Assembly: GCF_016595245.1 (NCBI RefSeq)
Contig: NZ_JAENHM010000073.1
Coordinates: forward strand, 504,365 to 568,364
Source: Azospirillum endophyticum
GTDB lineage: Bacteria > Pseudomonadota > Alphaproteobacteria > Azospirillales > Azospirillaceae
Length of the DNA: 64,000 nucleotides
Direction: 5' to 3'
Shown here: positions 25,822 through 35,139 of the stretch, in pieces
Position numbering within the stretch: the stretch's first letter is position 1
How the letters are laid out: the number at the start of each line of letters is the position of its first letter
Made by a program: the position numbers and the translations under genes
The notes under the pieces: generated by a model
The model's input: only the letters and a program-made list of their open reading frames with translations
What the model was told of the DNA's origin: nothing
Database searches by the model: none

Positions 25822-26247
25822 TCAGGGCGTATCGTCGGGAAGACCCGGACCGCCCGGCGTACCGGCGCGCCCATAGGCGGCGGCGGCGCGCTGGCGGGCG
25901 GTGTGCGGGTCGTCGCGGCCGGCCAATGCGGCGGCGATGGTTTCCTCCCGCCGGACCTGGTGTTCGGTCAAGGCTGCCGCCAGCGGGCCGAGCGCGGCGA
26001 CGAGGTCGCCGAGCGGGCCGAGCAGGGTCCGCGCCTCTCCCCGCGGCAAGGTTTCCGCCGCGAGGCAGAGACGGGCGACGCGATCCTCCAGCCCGGCGAG
26101 GTCGATCAGGACGCCGGCTTCCGCCTGTGCGCGCGCATCGTCGAGCGTCGCGCCCAGCGCAACCGCCCGTTCCGCGAGGCGGGCGGCCGAGTCGGTCCCT
26201 TCTTGGGAAAGGACGGGAGAAAGAGGAGCGGATGGCGGACGGGTCAT
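25822..26247 (-). CDS. Unknown protein in the flagellar run (possible export or chaperone accessory)
   Basis: 141 residues starting MTRPPSAPLSPVLSQ. Mostly helical, rich in Ala, Arg, Leu and Glu, no transmembrane segment. I recognise no family; the length and heptad-like helices would suit a FlgN-type chaperone, but no signature supports this. It overlaps the FlhB-tail gene by 4 nt and precedes fliO by 21 nt, so it is part of the same operon and probably flagellar. Confidence 0.7.
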   Translation of the reverse strand: MTRPPSAPLSPVLSQEGTDSAARLAERAVALGATLDDARAQAEAGVLIDLAGLEDRVARLCLAAETLPRGEARTLLGPLGDLVAALGPLAAALTEHQVRREETIAAALAGRDDPHTARQRAAAAYGRAGTPGGPGLPDDTP

Positions 26248-26615
26248 GGCATGTCCTCCATGGAATCTTCGGCGTGCGGGTCCGGCGGCAGCGTGCCGTT
26301 GGCACGGTAGACGTGGGCCAGGACTTCGGCGACCGCGGCGATGGCCTCGACGGGAATGTCGCTGTCGATCTCGATGGCGGACAGGATCTCGACGAGATCG
26401 GCATCCTCGCGCACCTTCACGCCGTTGGCGAAGGCCAATTCCAGGATCTGCTCCGCCACCGTGCCCTTGCCGGTGGCGACGATCCTCGGCAGCGTCTGCG
26501 TGCCCAATTCGTACTTCAGCGCGACCGCGACCGGGCGGCGGGCGGCGGGGCGACCGGCAGGGGTCTTCGTCTTGCCGTCGGGCGGCGAGGCGGGGGAACG
26601 GGGCTGGGCGGGCAA
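26244..26615 (-). CDS. FlhB C-terminal-domain-like protein (FlhX)
   Basis: 123 residues equal to the cytoplasmic tail of FlhB without the membrane part: VAVALKYELGTQTLPRIVATGKGTVAEQILELA and IPVEAIAAVAEVLAHVYR align with FlhB (compare VALKYDPNQMGAPMVLAKG in the full-length FlhB at 29248). It lacks the NPTH autocleavage site, so it resembles already-cleaved FlhB-CC. Such FlhX paralogues occur in several bacteria and can partly replace the FlhB tail in switching export specificity. First gene of the minus-strand run. Confidence 0.85.
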   Translation of the reverse strand: MPAQPRSPASPPDGKTKTPAGRPAARRPVAVALKYELGTQTLPRIVATGKGTVAEQILELAFANGVKVREDADLVEILSAIEIDSDIPVEAIAAVAEVLAHVYRANGTLPPDPHAEDSMEDMP

Positions 26616-26667
26616 CAGGCGGCCTTATCGAAGGGTCCTTCCTGGGCCGCATCCTGGACCGGTAGCC

Positions 26668-26682
26668 TTAACGAATTGTAAA
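26668..26682. promoter_or_regulatory. CtrA-like box in the flhX/flgB divergent region
   Basis: TTAA-N7-TAAA, 7 of 8 positions of the TTAA-N7-TTAA CtrA consensus. It sits between divergent flagellar operons; cckA, whose product activates CtrA, is in the plus-strand one. Confidence 0.35.
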
Positions 26683-26836
26683 GGCGGGGGTCCCGGCCGA
26701 GTCGCGTCCGGGATGATTCATCCTTCGTTAACGCAAACGGGCGACCATCGGAGGCTGTGGCGATGCCCGGTTCGGCCGGTCTCGCCTCGGCGGCCTCGCT
26801 TGGGCGGCGTTCGGCGGAATCGGCGGGATCAGGGCC

Positions 26837-27241
26837 ATGGACCTCGGAAATCTCGGCATCTTCAAACTGATGTCGCGCAAGATGGACTGGCTGACCCAGC
26901 GCCAGGAAGTCATTTCGCAGAACATCGCCAACGCCGACACGCCGGAATACAAGGGCCGCGACCTGAAGGCCTTCAGCTTCCGCGACGCCTTGGGCGACAG
27001 CCGGCGGCTGACCCCGGTGGCGACCAGCCCGTCCCATCTGGCCGGCACCCGCGGTCCGGGCGGCATGGCCCAGGAGCAGAAGGTGCGCGATCCGTACGAG
27101 ACGGCGCCGGACGGCAACAACGTCGTCCTGGAAGACCAGATGATGCGGATGAGCCAGAATTCGATGGATTACCAGACCATCACCAACCTGTACAAAAAGC
27201 AGGTGGCGATGATCAAGTCGGCGATCCGTTCGGGCAGTTGA
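26837..27241 (+). CDS. flgB: Flagellar proximal rod protein FlgB
   Basis: 134 residues. N-terminal rod motif FKLMSRKMDWLTQRQEVISQ then NIANADTPEYKGRDL, and C-terminal YQTITNLYKKQVAMIKSAIR, both conserved in the rod/hook family. Exported through the flagellar T3SS; one of the first rod parts above the MS-ring. It opens the plus-strand run flgB-flgC-fliE-fliQ-fliR-flhB. Confidence 0.96.
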   Translation: MDLGNLGIFKLMSRKMDWLTQRQEVISQNIANADTPEYKGRDLKAFSFRDALGDSRRLTPVATSPSHLAGTRGPGGMAQEQKVRDPYETAPDGNNVVLEDQMMRMSQNSMDYQTITNLYKKQVAMIKSAIRSGS

Positions 27242-27250
27242 GTGCGGCAA

Positions 27251-27281
27251 ACCGGCGGTCTTCAGCCGCCGGCGGGTTTTT
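27251..27281 (+). terminator. Hairpin with T-run between flgB and flgC (possible partial terminator)
   Basis: CCGGCGG / CCGCCGG stem (27252-27258 with 27266-27272), 7-nt loop, then CGGGTTTTT. It lies inside an operon, so it may be a partial terminator or a 3'-end protector. Confidence 0.5.
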
Positions 27282-27295
27282 GAGGAGGCGGTGCG

Positions 27296-27706
27296 ATGGA
27301 TCTCTACAAGTCGATGGCGGTTTCCGCTTCCGGCATGAAGGCGCAGGGCACGCGCCTGAAGGTGATTTCGGAGAATCTGGCGAACGCCAACACCACCGCG
27401 GAAACGCCGGGCGATCTGCCCTATCGCCGCAAGACGGTCATCTTCAAGAACGAGCTGGACCGGGCGATGGACGTCGACAAGGTCCGCGTCGGCAAGGTCG
27501 ATGTGGACAAGAGCGACTTCCAGCGCCGCTTCGATCCCTCCCACCCGTCGGCCGATGCCGACGGCTATGTCCTGCTGCCCAACGTCAACACGGTGGTCGA
27601 GGCGATGGACATGCGCGAAGCCCAGCGCAGCTATGAAGCCAACCTGTCGGCCATCGACACCGCCCGCCAGATGCTGACCCGCACCATCGACATCCTGCGC
27701 GCCTGA
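27296..27706 (+). CDS. flgC: Flagellar proximal rod protein FlgC
   Basis: 136 residues. Starts MDLYKSMAVSASGMKAQGTR, then KVISENLANANTT, and ends VEAMDMREAQRSYEANLSAI plus a helix, the typical FlgC frame. A strong GAGGAGG precedes the ATG. Forms the proximal rod with FlgB, FlgF and FliE. Confidence 0.97.
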   Translation: MDLYKSMAVSASGMKAQGTRLKVISENLANANTTAETPGDLPYRRKTVIFKNELDRAMDVDKVRVGKVDVDKSDFQRRFDPSHPSADADGYVLLPNVNTVVEAMDMREAQRSYEANLSAIDTARQMLTRTIDILRA

Positions 27707-27765
27707 TTTCTGCCTGCTTGCGCCCGTCCCGCCGCAATCCATCCTGACCGACCGGAACCACCGCC

Positions 27766-28065
27766 ATGATCAATCCTTTGAACGCCGCCTCGGCCTACGC
27801 CGCCACCGCCGCCAAGACGACCGGCCCCGGCATGGCCGCGCGCGACGGTGTCTCCTTTGGCGACGTGCTGGAACAGGCGGCCAAGGAGAGCATCGGCACC
27901 CTGAAGAAGAGCGAGGACATGTCGGCCCTGGCCACCGTCGGCAAGGCGGACCTGAACGACGTGGTCCAGGCCGTGACCAACGCCGAGGTGACGCTGCAGA
28001 CGGTCACCGCCGTGCGCGACAAGGTGCTGAACGCCTACCAGGAAATCCTGCGCATGCCGATGTGA
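27766..28065 (+). CDS. fliE: Flagellar hook-basal body protein FliE
   Basis: 99 residues, all helical. Motifs SFGDVLEQAAKESIGTLKKS, DLNDVVQAVTNAEVTLQTV and KVLNAYQEILRMPM match FliE, which links the MS-ring/export gate to the rod. Separated from fliQ by 42 nt. Confidence 0.96.
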   Translation: MINPLNAASAYAATAAKTTGPGMAARDGVSFGDVLEQAAKESIGTLKKSEDMSALATVGKADLNDVVQAVTNAEVTLQTVTAVRDKVLNAYQEILRMPM

Positions 28066-28107
28066 TGGCATCCACGTCGAAGCATCGATTTTCCTGACAA
28101 CGTCGCC

Positions 28108-28467
28108 ATGAACGAGACCGAAGTCATCGCGCTGTGCCGCACCTCCATCGTCACGCTGGTGATGGTCTGCGGTCCCATTCTGGTCATCATGATGGCGGTC
28201 GGCACCGTCATCTCGATCTTCCAGGCGGTCACCCAGATCAGCGAGCAGACCCTCGCCATGGTGCCGAAGGTTCTGCTGGTCTTCGGCCTCAGCATCCTGC
28301 TGATGCCCTTCATGCTGGGCAAGCTGACCGAGTTCTTCGAACATGAGGTCGCCGACCGCATCGTCGCCATCGGCGTCGGCGCCTCCGACAATGGCGGCGC
28401 ACCCTTCACCCCCGGCAGCGGCGTGACGCCGCCCTCGGCGCCGACCGCCGCCGCGGCTGGCCAATGA
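28108..28467 (+). CDS. fliQ: Flagellar export protein FliQ with C-terminal extension
   Basis: 119 residues; the first ~88 are normal FliQ with two transmembrane helices (IVTLVMVCGPILVIMMAVG and LAMVPKVLLVFGLSILLMPF). FliQ packs around FliP/FliR in the export gate. The extra ~30 residues are a Gly/Pro/Ala-rich tail (GASDNGGAPFTPGSGVT) that would face the periplasm or cytoplasm and is not usual. The stop overlaps the fliR start. Confidence 0.95.
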   Translation: MNETEVIALCRTSIVTLVMVCGPILVIMMAVGTVISIFQAVTQISEQTLAMVPKVLLVFGLSILLMPFMLGKLTEFFEHEVADRIVAIGVGASDNGGAPFTPGSGVTPPSAPTAAAAGQ

Positions 28468-29234
28468 GCGTGCTGCAGCAGCTTCTTGGCGAGCAGATCT
28501 TCGTCTGGATGTTGGTCTTCCTGCGGGTCGGTACCGCCTTCAGCGTGATGCCGACCATCGGCGACGCCTTCGTTCCCACGCGCGCACGGCTGCTGTTCGC
28601 GCTGGCCGTCAGCGTGCTGGTGGCGCCGACGGTCCGGACGATGCTGCCGCCGATGCCCGGCAACCCGTTCCAGCTGATGGTGCTGGCCGCCGGCGAGATG
28701 ACGGTCGGCATCTTCATGGGCACCATCGCCCGGCTGCTGATGGGCGCGCTGGAGGTGGCCGGCACCATCATCAGCCTGCAGAGCGGTCTGGCCAACGCGC
28801 AGATCTTCAACCCGGCGCTGGCGACCTCGGGATCGCTGCCCGGTTCGCTGATGGGCTGGCTGGGGCTGCTTCTGCTGTTCGTCACCGACCTGCATCATCT
28901 GCTGATCATGGCGGTGGTCGACAGCTACGCCACCTTCGTGCCGGGGGCGGCGATCCCGGTCGACGACATGGCGAACGTCGTCGGGCAGCTGGTGTCGAGG
29001 AGCTTCATGATGGGGGTGCAGATGTCGGCCCCCTTCCTGATCACCGGCATCCTGTTCGCGCTGGCGCTGGGTCTGTTGAACAAGCTGGCGCCGCAGGTGC
29101 AGGTGTTCCAGCTGTTCACCTCGGTGCAGGTCCTGCTGGGCCTGTTCATGTTCGCGCTGACGCTGGGGGCGATGATGCTGTTCTGGCTGTCGCGCTTCGA
29201 ATCGACCTTCATCGAATTCCTGAAGCCGCTGTAG
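28464..29234 (+). CDS. fliR: Flagellar export protein FliR
   Basis: 256 residues, six or so transmembrane helices; FLRVGTAFSVMPTIGDAFVP, TVGIFMGTIARLLMGALEVAG and VQMSAPFLITGILFALALGL are FliR segments. One copy sits in the FliP5-FliQ4-FliR1 export gate. Coupled to fliQ by a 4-nt overlap and followed by flhB. Confidence 0.96.
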   Translation: MSVLQQLLGEQIFVWMLVFLRVGTAFSVMPTIGDAFVPTRARLLFALAVSVLVAPTVRTMLPPMPGNPFQLMVLAAGEMTVGIFMGTIARLLMGALEVAGTIISLQSGLANAQIFNPALATSGSLPGSLMGWLGLLLLFVTDLHHLLIMAVVDSYATFVPGAAIPVDDMANVVGQLVSRSFMMGVQMSAPFLITGILFALALGLLNKLAPQVQVFQLFTSVQVLLGLFMFALTLGAMMLFWLSRFESTFIEFLKPL

Positions 29235-29247
29235 AAGGGGAACGCTG

Positions 29248-30324
29248 GTGTCGGAAGACGCGGACGAGTCCTCCAAAACAGAGGACCCGACATCCAAGAA
29301 GCTCGACGAGGCCCACAAGCAGGGCCAGTTCGCGATGACCCGCGAGGCCGCGAACTGGTTGATGGTCGCGGCGATGCTGGTGGTGCTGGTCTCGATCCTG
29401 CCCGGAACGATGAAAGGCCTGGTCTTCCGCCTGAACTATTATTTCGAGAATCTGGACAGCTTCACCTTCGACCGTGCCGGGGTCGGCGCGCTGCTGTTCC
29501 GGGTGATGGGCGACGTCATGTGGGCGCTGTGGCTGCCCATCCTGCTGTTCGTGGTGGCCGGCGTGCTGTCGACCATCGGACAGACGGGGTTCCACGTTTC
29601 CTGGGAGCTGATCTCGCCCAAGTTCGGCAAGCTGAACCCGCTGCCCGGCCTGATGAACATGTTCAAGGCCAACCAGGGGGTGGAGCTGCTGAAGAGCATC
29701 GCCAAGCTGGCGGTGGTCGGCGGCGTCGCCTACATGGCGCTGACGCCGATGTTCGGCGGCATCGAGGCTTATATCGGCATCGACATCGTCTCCATGCTCC
29801 AGCAGGTGGACGGGCTGGCCCACCGCCTGCTGATCTGGGTCCTGGTGGTCCTCACCTTCATCGCAGCCGGCGACTTCCTGTGGCAGAAGCAGCAGTTCGA
29901 CAAGAAGATGAAGATGACCAAGCAGGAGGTGAAGGACGAGCACAAGCAGCAGGAAGGCGATCCCGTCGTCAAGGGCCGCATCCGGCAGATCCGCTTCGAG
30001 CGGGCGCGCAAGCGCATGATGGCCGCGGTGCCGAACGCCGACGTGGTGGTCACCAACCCGACCCACTTCGCCGTCGCGCTGAAATACGACCCGAACCAGA
30101 TGGGCGCGCCGATGGTTCTGGCCAAGGGCGTCGACCAGGTCGCCTTCAAGATCCGCGAGATCGCCGAATCGAACAATGTACCGGTCATAGAAAACCCGCC
30201 ACTTGCCCGTGCGCTCTATGCCGCTTGCGATATCGACGAGGAAGTTCCTTCCGAGCATTATCGGGCGGTCGCCGAAGTCATCACCTATGTCTTCAAGCTC
30301 AAAGGGCGGTCGTTGCGCAACTGA
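29248..30324 (+). CDS. flhB: Flagellar export switch protein FlhB
   Basis: 358 residues. Cytoplasmic start (DADESSKTEDPTSKKLDEAH), four transmembrane helices, then the autocleaving domain with N270-P-T-H in VVTNPTHFAVALKYDPNQMG. FlhB wraps the gate and, once cleaved, switches export from rod/hook to filament. GTG start with AGGGGAA upstream. A tail-only paralogue lies at 26244-26615 on the other strand. Confidence 0.97.
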   Translation: MSEDADESSKTEDPTSKKLDEAHKQGQFAMTREAANWLMVAAMLVVLVSILPGTMKGLVFRLNYYFENLDSFTFDRAGVGALLFRVMGDVMWALWLPILLFVVAGVLSTIGQTGFHVSWELISPKFGKLNPLPGLMNMFKANQGVELLKSIAKLAVVGGVAYMALTPMFGGIEAYIGIDIVSMLQQVDGLAHRLLIWVLVVLTFIAAGDFLWQKQQFDKKMKMTKQEVKDEHKQQEGDPVVKGRIRQIRFERARKRMMAAVPNADVVVTNPTHFAVALKYDPNQMGAPMVLAKGVDQVAFKIREIAESNNVPVIENPPLARALYAACDIDEEVPSEHYRAVAEVITYVFKLKGRSLRN

Positions 30325-30437
30325 TCCGGCCTCGTGACGGTTGAGCCCGTGACGGCTGATGGGGCGGGTGGGACGGCCGACGATCGCAGGCGGCGCGACG
30401 GATATGTCCGGTCCAGGGCATTTCCCGGGAAGACCGT

Positions 30438-33002
30438 GTGGGGTTTGGAGTATTGGTGGACGAGACAACTTCCCTTTCCGACACCGCACGCAATGCAGTG
30501 AACCGCCGGGCATCGTCCGGCGGGGTCTTGATGCTGGCGCAATATGCGCTGGCGCCGGCCGGGCTGCTGGTGCTGGCCGCCGGCCTGCTGCTGGACCGCG
30601 AAGGACTTGTCTGGCTGGGGGCGGTGCTGGCCGCCGCCGGCGTGGCGCTGCTGATCGGCCGCAGCATTCTGGTGGTGAGGCGGTCGGCGCATATCGGCGC
30701 ACTGCTCGGCGGCGCGCTGGAAGGGATGCCGGCCGGACAGCTGGTGTGCGACGGGACGGAGGAGGTGGTGTTCGTCAACGCCGCCTTCCGCGAACTGGCG
30801 GGCTGGCGCCGCGGCGAGCGGCCGCTGGACGCCCTGGCGCGCCAGTTCTCCGGCGATCCCGACAGCGCGCGCGAGTTCCGCCGCCTGCGCGAACGGGTGA
30901 GGGCGGGGGCCGCCGCCTCGGCCGAGCTGGCGATCCCGGCACTGGACGGCCAACCGCCGGAATGGCGCAAGGTGCAGGGCCAGCCGGTGGCCGGTTTCCC
31001 CGGCTCCGTCCATTGGCGGATCGAGGACATCACCGCCCGGCGGGAGCTTGAGCACGTCATGCTGCGCGAGCAGGCCAAGCTCGCCGACTTCATGGAGCAT
31101 GCGCCCGTCGGCTTCTTCTCGGTCGACCAGACCGGCCAATTCCTGTTCGTCAACGCCATGCTGGCCCAATGGCTGGAGGCCTCGCCCGGCGACCTGACCG
31201 ACGGCGAAGCGCGTCTGCACGGCATCCTGGCCACGCCGCCGGCTCTGGCCGCCCCCTACGACCTGTTCGACCATGGCGGCGGCGACCAGCGCGGCGAGCT
31301 GACCATGGTGGGGCTGCGCGGGCGCCGCTTCCAGGTGGCGGTGGCGCAGAGCGTGGTGCATGCCGACGACGGCGCCATCCACACCCGGTCGGTGGTGCGC
31401 GACCTGTCGCCGGAGCGGGAGTGGCAGGAGGCGCTGCGCCAGTCCGAGCAGCGCTTCCAGCGCTTCTTCGAGGATGCGCCGATCGGCATCGCCCTGGTCG
31501 ACGAGACCGGCCAGTTGACGGAATGCAACGAGGCCTTCCTGGCGCTGATCGGCAGCGAGGCGGGCAGCGTCATCAACCGCCCGATGGCCGACCTGATCGT
31601 CCCGGCGGAGCGCGAGGCGGTGACCGCCCGGCTGAAGTCGGTGCAGGGCGGTGCCGACCCGGCCCATCCGCTGGAGGTGCGGCTGTCCGGCGGGCGGGAG
31701 TTGACCGCCCAGCTCTATGCCCGGCGCCTCGCCAACCCGGTGCGTACCGACGGCAGGGGAGATGGGGGCAGGGGGGATGGGAGCCGTGCGGACGGCGTCG
31801 GCCTGATCCTGCACTTCATCGACATGACCGAACGCAAGAGCCTGGAGGCCCAGTTCGCCCAGTCGCAGAAGATGCAGGCGGTCGGCCAGCTCGCCGGCGG
31901 CGTGGCGCACGACTTCAACAACCTGCTGACGGCGATGATCGGCTTCTGCGACCTGCTGCTGCTGCGGCACAAGCCGGGCGACCAGTCCTTCAGCGACATC
32001 ATGCAGATCAAGCAGAACGCCAACCGCGCCGCCAATCTGGTGCGGCAGCTGCTGGCCTTCTCGCGCCAGCAGACGCTGCAGCCGCGCGTCATCAACGTGA
32101 CGGACGTGCTGGCGGAGTTGGCCAACCTGCTGCGCCGGCTGATCGGCGAGAACATCGAACTGAAGATGATCCACGGCCGCGACCTGGGGCTGGTCAAGGT
32201 CGACCAGAACCAGCTGGAACAGGTGATCATCAACCTAGTGGTCAACGCCCGCGATGCCATGGCCGGCGGCGGCAAACTGACCATCAACACCACCAACCAC
32301 GTCGTCACCCAGCCGGAGCGGCGGGAGCATGAGACGGTACCGCCCGGCAGCTACGTCTCCGTCGACGTGATCGACACCGGCTGCGGTATCGCGCGCGAAA
32401 ACCTGCAACGCATCTTCGAGCCCTTCTATACCACCAAGGAGGTCGGGTCGGGCACCGGGCTCGGCCTGTCGACGGTCTACGGCATCGTGCGGCAGACCGG
32501 CGGTTTCGTTCTGGTCGATTCGGCGGTGGGGGAGGGAACGACCTTCACCATCCTGCTGCCGCACCACCAGGGCGAACTGCGCCCGGTCGACACCGCCGAA
32601 CCGCGGGAACGGCGCGGCAGCGACCTGACCGGCACCGGCACCATCCTGCTGGTGGAGGATGAGGACGCCGTGCGCGTCTTCTCCGCCCGCGCGCTCCGCA
32701 ACAAGGGCTACCATGTGCTGGAGGCGAAGAACGGCGAGGCGGCCCTGCAGCAGATCGAGACCAACGGCGCCTCCATCGACCTGCTGATCACCGACGTGGT
32801 GATGCCGCAGATGGACGGCCCGACCCTGGCCCGCCATGTCCGCAGGCTGCGTCCGGAGATGCGGGTGATCTTCATCTCCGGCTATGCCGAGGATCGCCTG
32901 GGCGAGATCGACGGCGTCGAGGTGTCCCATTTCCTGCCCAAGCCCTTCTCGTTGAAGCAGCTCGCATCCAAGGTGAAGGAGGTCATCCGCGACACCAAGT
33001 GA
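30438..33002 (+). CDS. cckA: Hybrid sensor histidine kinase CckA
   Basis: 854 residues. Two transmembrane segments near the N-terminus, three PAS-type modules (about 90-200, 215-330, 345-460), a HisKA domain with GGVAHDFNNLLTAMIGF (H491), an HATPase domain (GSGTGLGLSTVYGIV) and a receiver domain with D786 in LLITDVVMPQMDGPT. CckA starts the phosphorelay to ChpT and then CtrA, controlling cell cycle and flagellar genes in alphaproteobacteria. Location between flhB and recA fits the known order. The true start may be the GTG at 30456, which has GGAG close upstream, instead of 30438. Confidence 0.92.
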   Translation: MGFGVLVDETTSLSDTARNAVNRRASSGGVLMLAQYALAPAGLLVLAAGLLLDREGLVWLGAVLAAAGVALLIGRSILVVRRSAHIGALLGGALEGMPAGQLVCDGTEEVVFVNAAFRELAGWRRGERPLDALARQFSGDPDSAREFRRLRERVRAGAAASAELAIPALDGQPPEWRKVQGQPVAGFPGSVHWRIEDITARRELEHVMLREQAKLADFMEHAPVGFFSVDQTGQFLFVNAMLAQWLEASPGDLTDGEARLHGILATPPALAAPYDLFDHGGGDQRGELTMVGLRGRRFQVAVAQSVVHADDGAIHTRSVVRDLSPEREWQEALRQSEQRFQRFFEDAPIGIALVDETGQLTECNEAFLALIGSEAGSVINRPMADLIVPAEREAVTARLKSVQGGADPAHPLEVRLSGGRELTAQLYARRLANPVRTDGRGDGGRGDGSRADGVGLILHFIDMTERKSLEAQFAQSQKMQAVGQLAGGVAHDFNNLLTAMIGFCDLLLLRHKPGDQSFSDIMQIKQNANRAANLVRQLLAFSRQQTLQPRVINVTDVLAELANLLRRLIGENIELKMIHGRDLGLVKVDQNQLEQVIINLVVNARDAMAGGGKLTINTTNHVVTQPERREHETVPPGSYVSVDVIDTGCGIARENLQRIFEPFYTTKEVGSGTGLGLSTVYGIVRQTGGFVLVDSAVGEGTTFTILLPHHQGELRPVDTAEPRERRGSDLTGTGTILLVEDEDAVRVFSARALRNKGYHVLEAKNGEAALQQIETNGASIDLLITDVVMPQMDGPTLARHVRRLRPEMRVIFISGYAEDRLGEIDGVEVSHFLPKPFSLKQLASKVKEVIRDTK

Positions 33003-33085
33003 AGCGCGAATTCGTCCGCGAAAACGCCCTCGGAACACCGGTCGGAACAGGCCGGAAAATAGGAACGCACAGGCAACATCAACGC

Positions 33086-33113
33086 TTGCAAACGAGAACG
33101 AAAAGAGTACATT
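33086..33113 (+). promoter_or_regulatory. recA promoter with overlapping SOS (LexA) box
   Basis: TTGCAA (33086-33091), 16 nt, TACATT (33108-33113). Inside it, GAAC-N7-GTAC at 33096-33110 fits the alphaproteobacterial LexA box GAAC-N7-GAAC at 7 of 8 positions and would block the promoter when bound. Confidence 0.55.
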
Positions 33114-33165
33114 CAGTCTCGTTGCAAGAGCGCCGACCGTGTGTTCTAAGAGAGGGGTACCGGGC

Positions 33166-34245
<1,080 letters not shown>

Positions 34246-34265
34246 CGCCGGACGGGTATGGCATG

Positions 34266-34303
34266 AGAAAGCCCCGCTTCCCCTGAGGGAAGCGGGGCTT
34301 TCT
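34266..34303 (+). terminator. Intrinsic terminator of recA
   Basis: Perfect 16-bp stem (34267-34282 with 34287-34302), loop CTGA; the stem ends in CTTTC, followed by TTGC. Confidence 0.9.
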
Positions 34304-34329
34304 TGCATTTGGAGAGGTTTCCGCTCCGA

Positions 34330-34435
34330 TGCCCCCACCCTGACCCTCCCCCGCTGGGCGGGAGAGGGAATGGAGCGTGTTTGGAAGAGCGGCGGCAGCC
34401 CCTCCCCCGCCCAGCGGGGGAGGCTAGGTGGGGGC
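34330..34435. repeat. Intergenic palindromic repeat, full inverted pair
   Basis: Left arm 34330-34369 begins TGCCCCCACCCTGACCCTC; right arm 34398-34435 is nearly its reverse complement and ends GGTGGGGGCA. Each arm also holds a smaller palindrome (CCCGCTGGGCGGG). A second member is at 38684-38754. Looks like a REP/BIME-type family. Confidence 0.75.
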
Positions 34436-34469
34436 ACGCGTCGGCGGACACCAAGGCGAGGCGACACCC

Positions 34470-35036
34470 TCACACATCCATCACCATATGCGGCCGGAAC
34501 GCTCCCTCCAGCGTCAGCAGCAGGTGCAGGTAGACCGCCACCTTGCGAGCCCGGTCGGTGTTGCGGGAGAGGCAGTCGCGCAGCTGCTCGGCCAGTTTTG
34601 CGGTTTCCGGATCCAGCTCCGGCGCGGCTGCGGTCGCGGCCTGGACGATATATTCGGGATCGACGGGGAGCGGGGCCGCCGGGTCCTTCAGCAAGGCTTC
34701 GGCCAGGGCCTCTTCGTCATGAGGGGCCGTGACGGGCGTGGCTACGGATGCCGGGGTACGGCGGGACAGGTGGCTGCGCAGATTGTCCTTCAGCCGTGCC
34801 CGCTGTCCTTCGTCCATCCCGTCGAGTTGGTCGACCTCGTCGAACAGAAGGTCGTAGAGGCGGCGGCGTTGCGGATTCGGCAAGGCGTGGTCACGCCGTT
34901 CCTGCTCGCGCTCCCGCTGTTCCTGACGTGGATTGCGCTTCTGATTGCGGTCGGTGGCGCTGCCGCTCCGCTCGACGCCGGCGGTGGTGCGGACGCTGAA
35001 CTCCGGTGGGCCGACACCGTGGACATTGCCGGACAT
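34470..35036 (-). CDS. Conserved-looking protein of unknown function
   Basis: 188 residues. A disordered, charged head (residues 1-50, with NQKRNPRQEQREREQERR), then a helical region (RRRLYDLLFDEVDQLDGMDE) and a C-terminal helical region (AKLAEQLRDCLSRNTDRARKVAVYLHLLLTLEG). No transmembrane segment, no signal. I recognise no family; the helical tail might bind a partner. A plausible RBS (GGGA) precedes the ATG. It lies downstream of the glucan synthase gene on the same strand, 104 nt away. Confidence 0.65.
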   Translation of the reverse strand: MSGNVHGVGPPEFSVRTTAGVERSGSATDRNQKRNPRQEQREREQERRDHALPNPQRRRLYDLLFDEVDQLDGMDEGQRARLKDNLRSHLSRRTPASVATPVTAPHDEEALAEALLKDPAAPLPVDPEYIVQAATAAAPELDPETAKLAEQLRDCLSRNTDRARKVAVYLHLLLTLEGAFRPHMVMDV

Positions 35037-35139
35037 GGACAGTCTCCCAGATGGCCGCCTCCCGGGGAACCGCCCCGTCAGCGATCAAGTCTGGCAGAGC
35101 CGGCGCTTCCTTCCAAGCCGAAGCGCCGGCCTATGACCA

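Noticed and set aside
26616..26836. Sigma-54 promoter for flgB
   Set aside because: No TGGC-N8-TGC with correct spacing was found.
33033..33048. GAAC-N8-GAAC upstream of recA as a LexA box
   Set aside because: Spacing is 8 instead of 7 nt; the site at 33096-33110 fits better.
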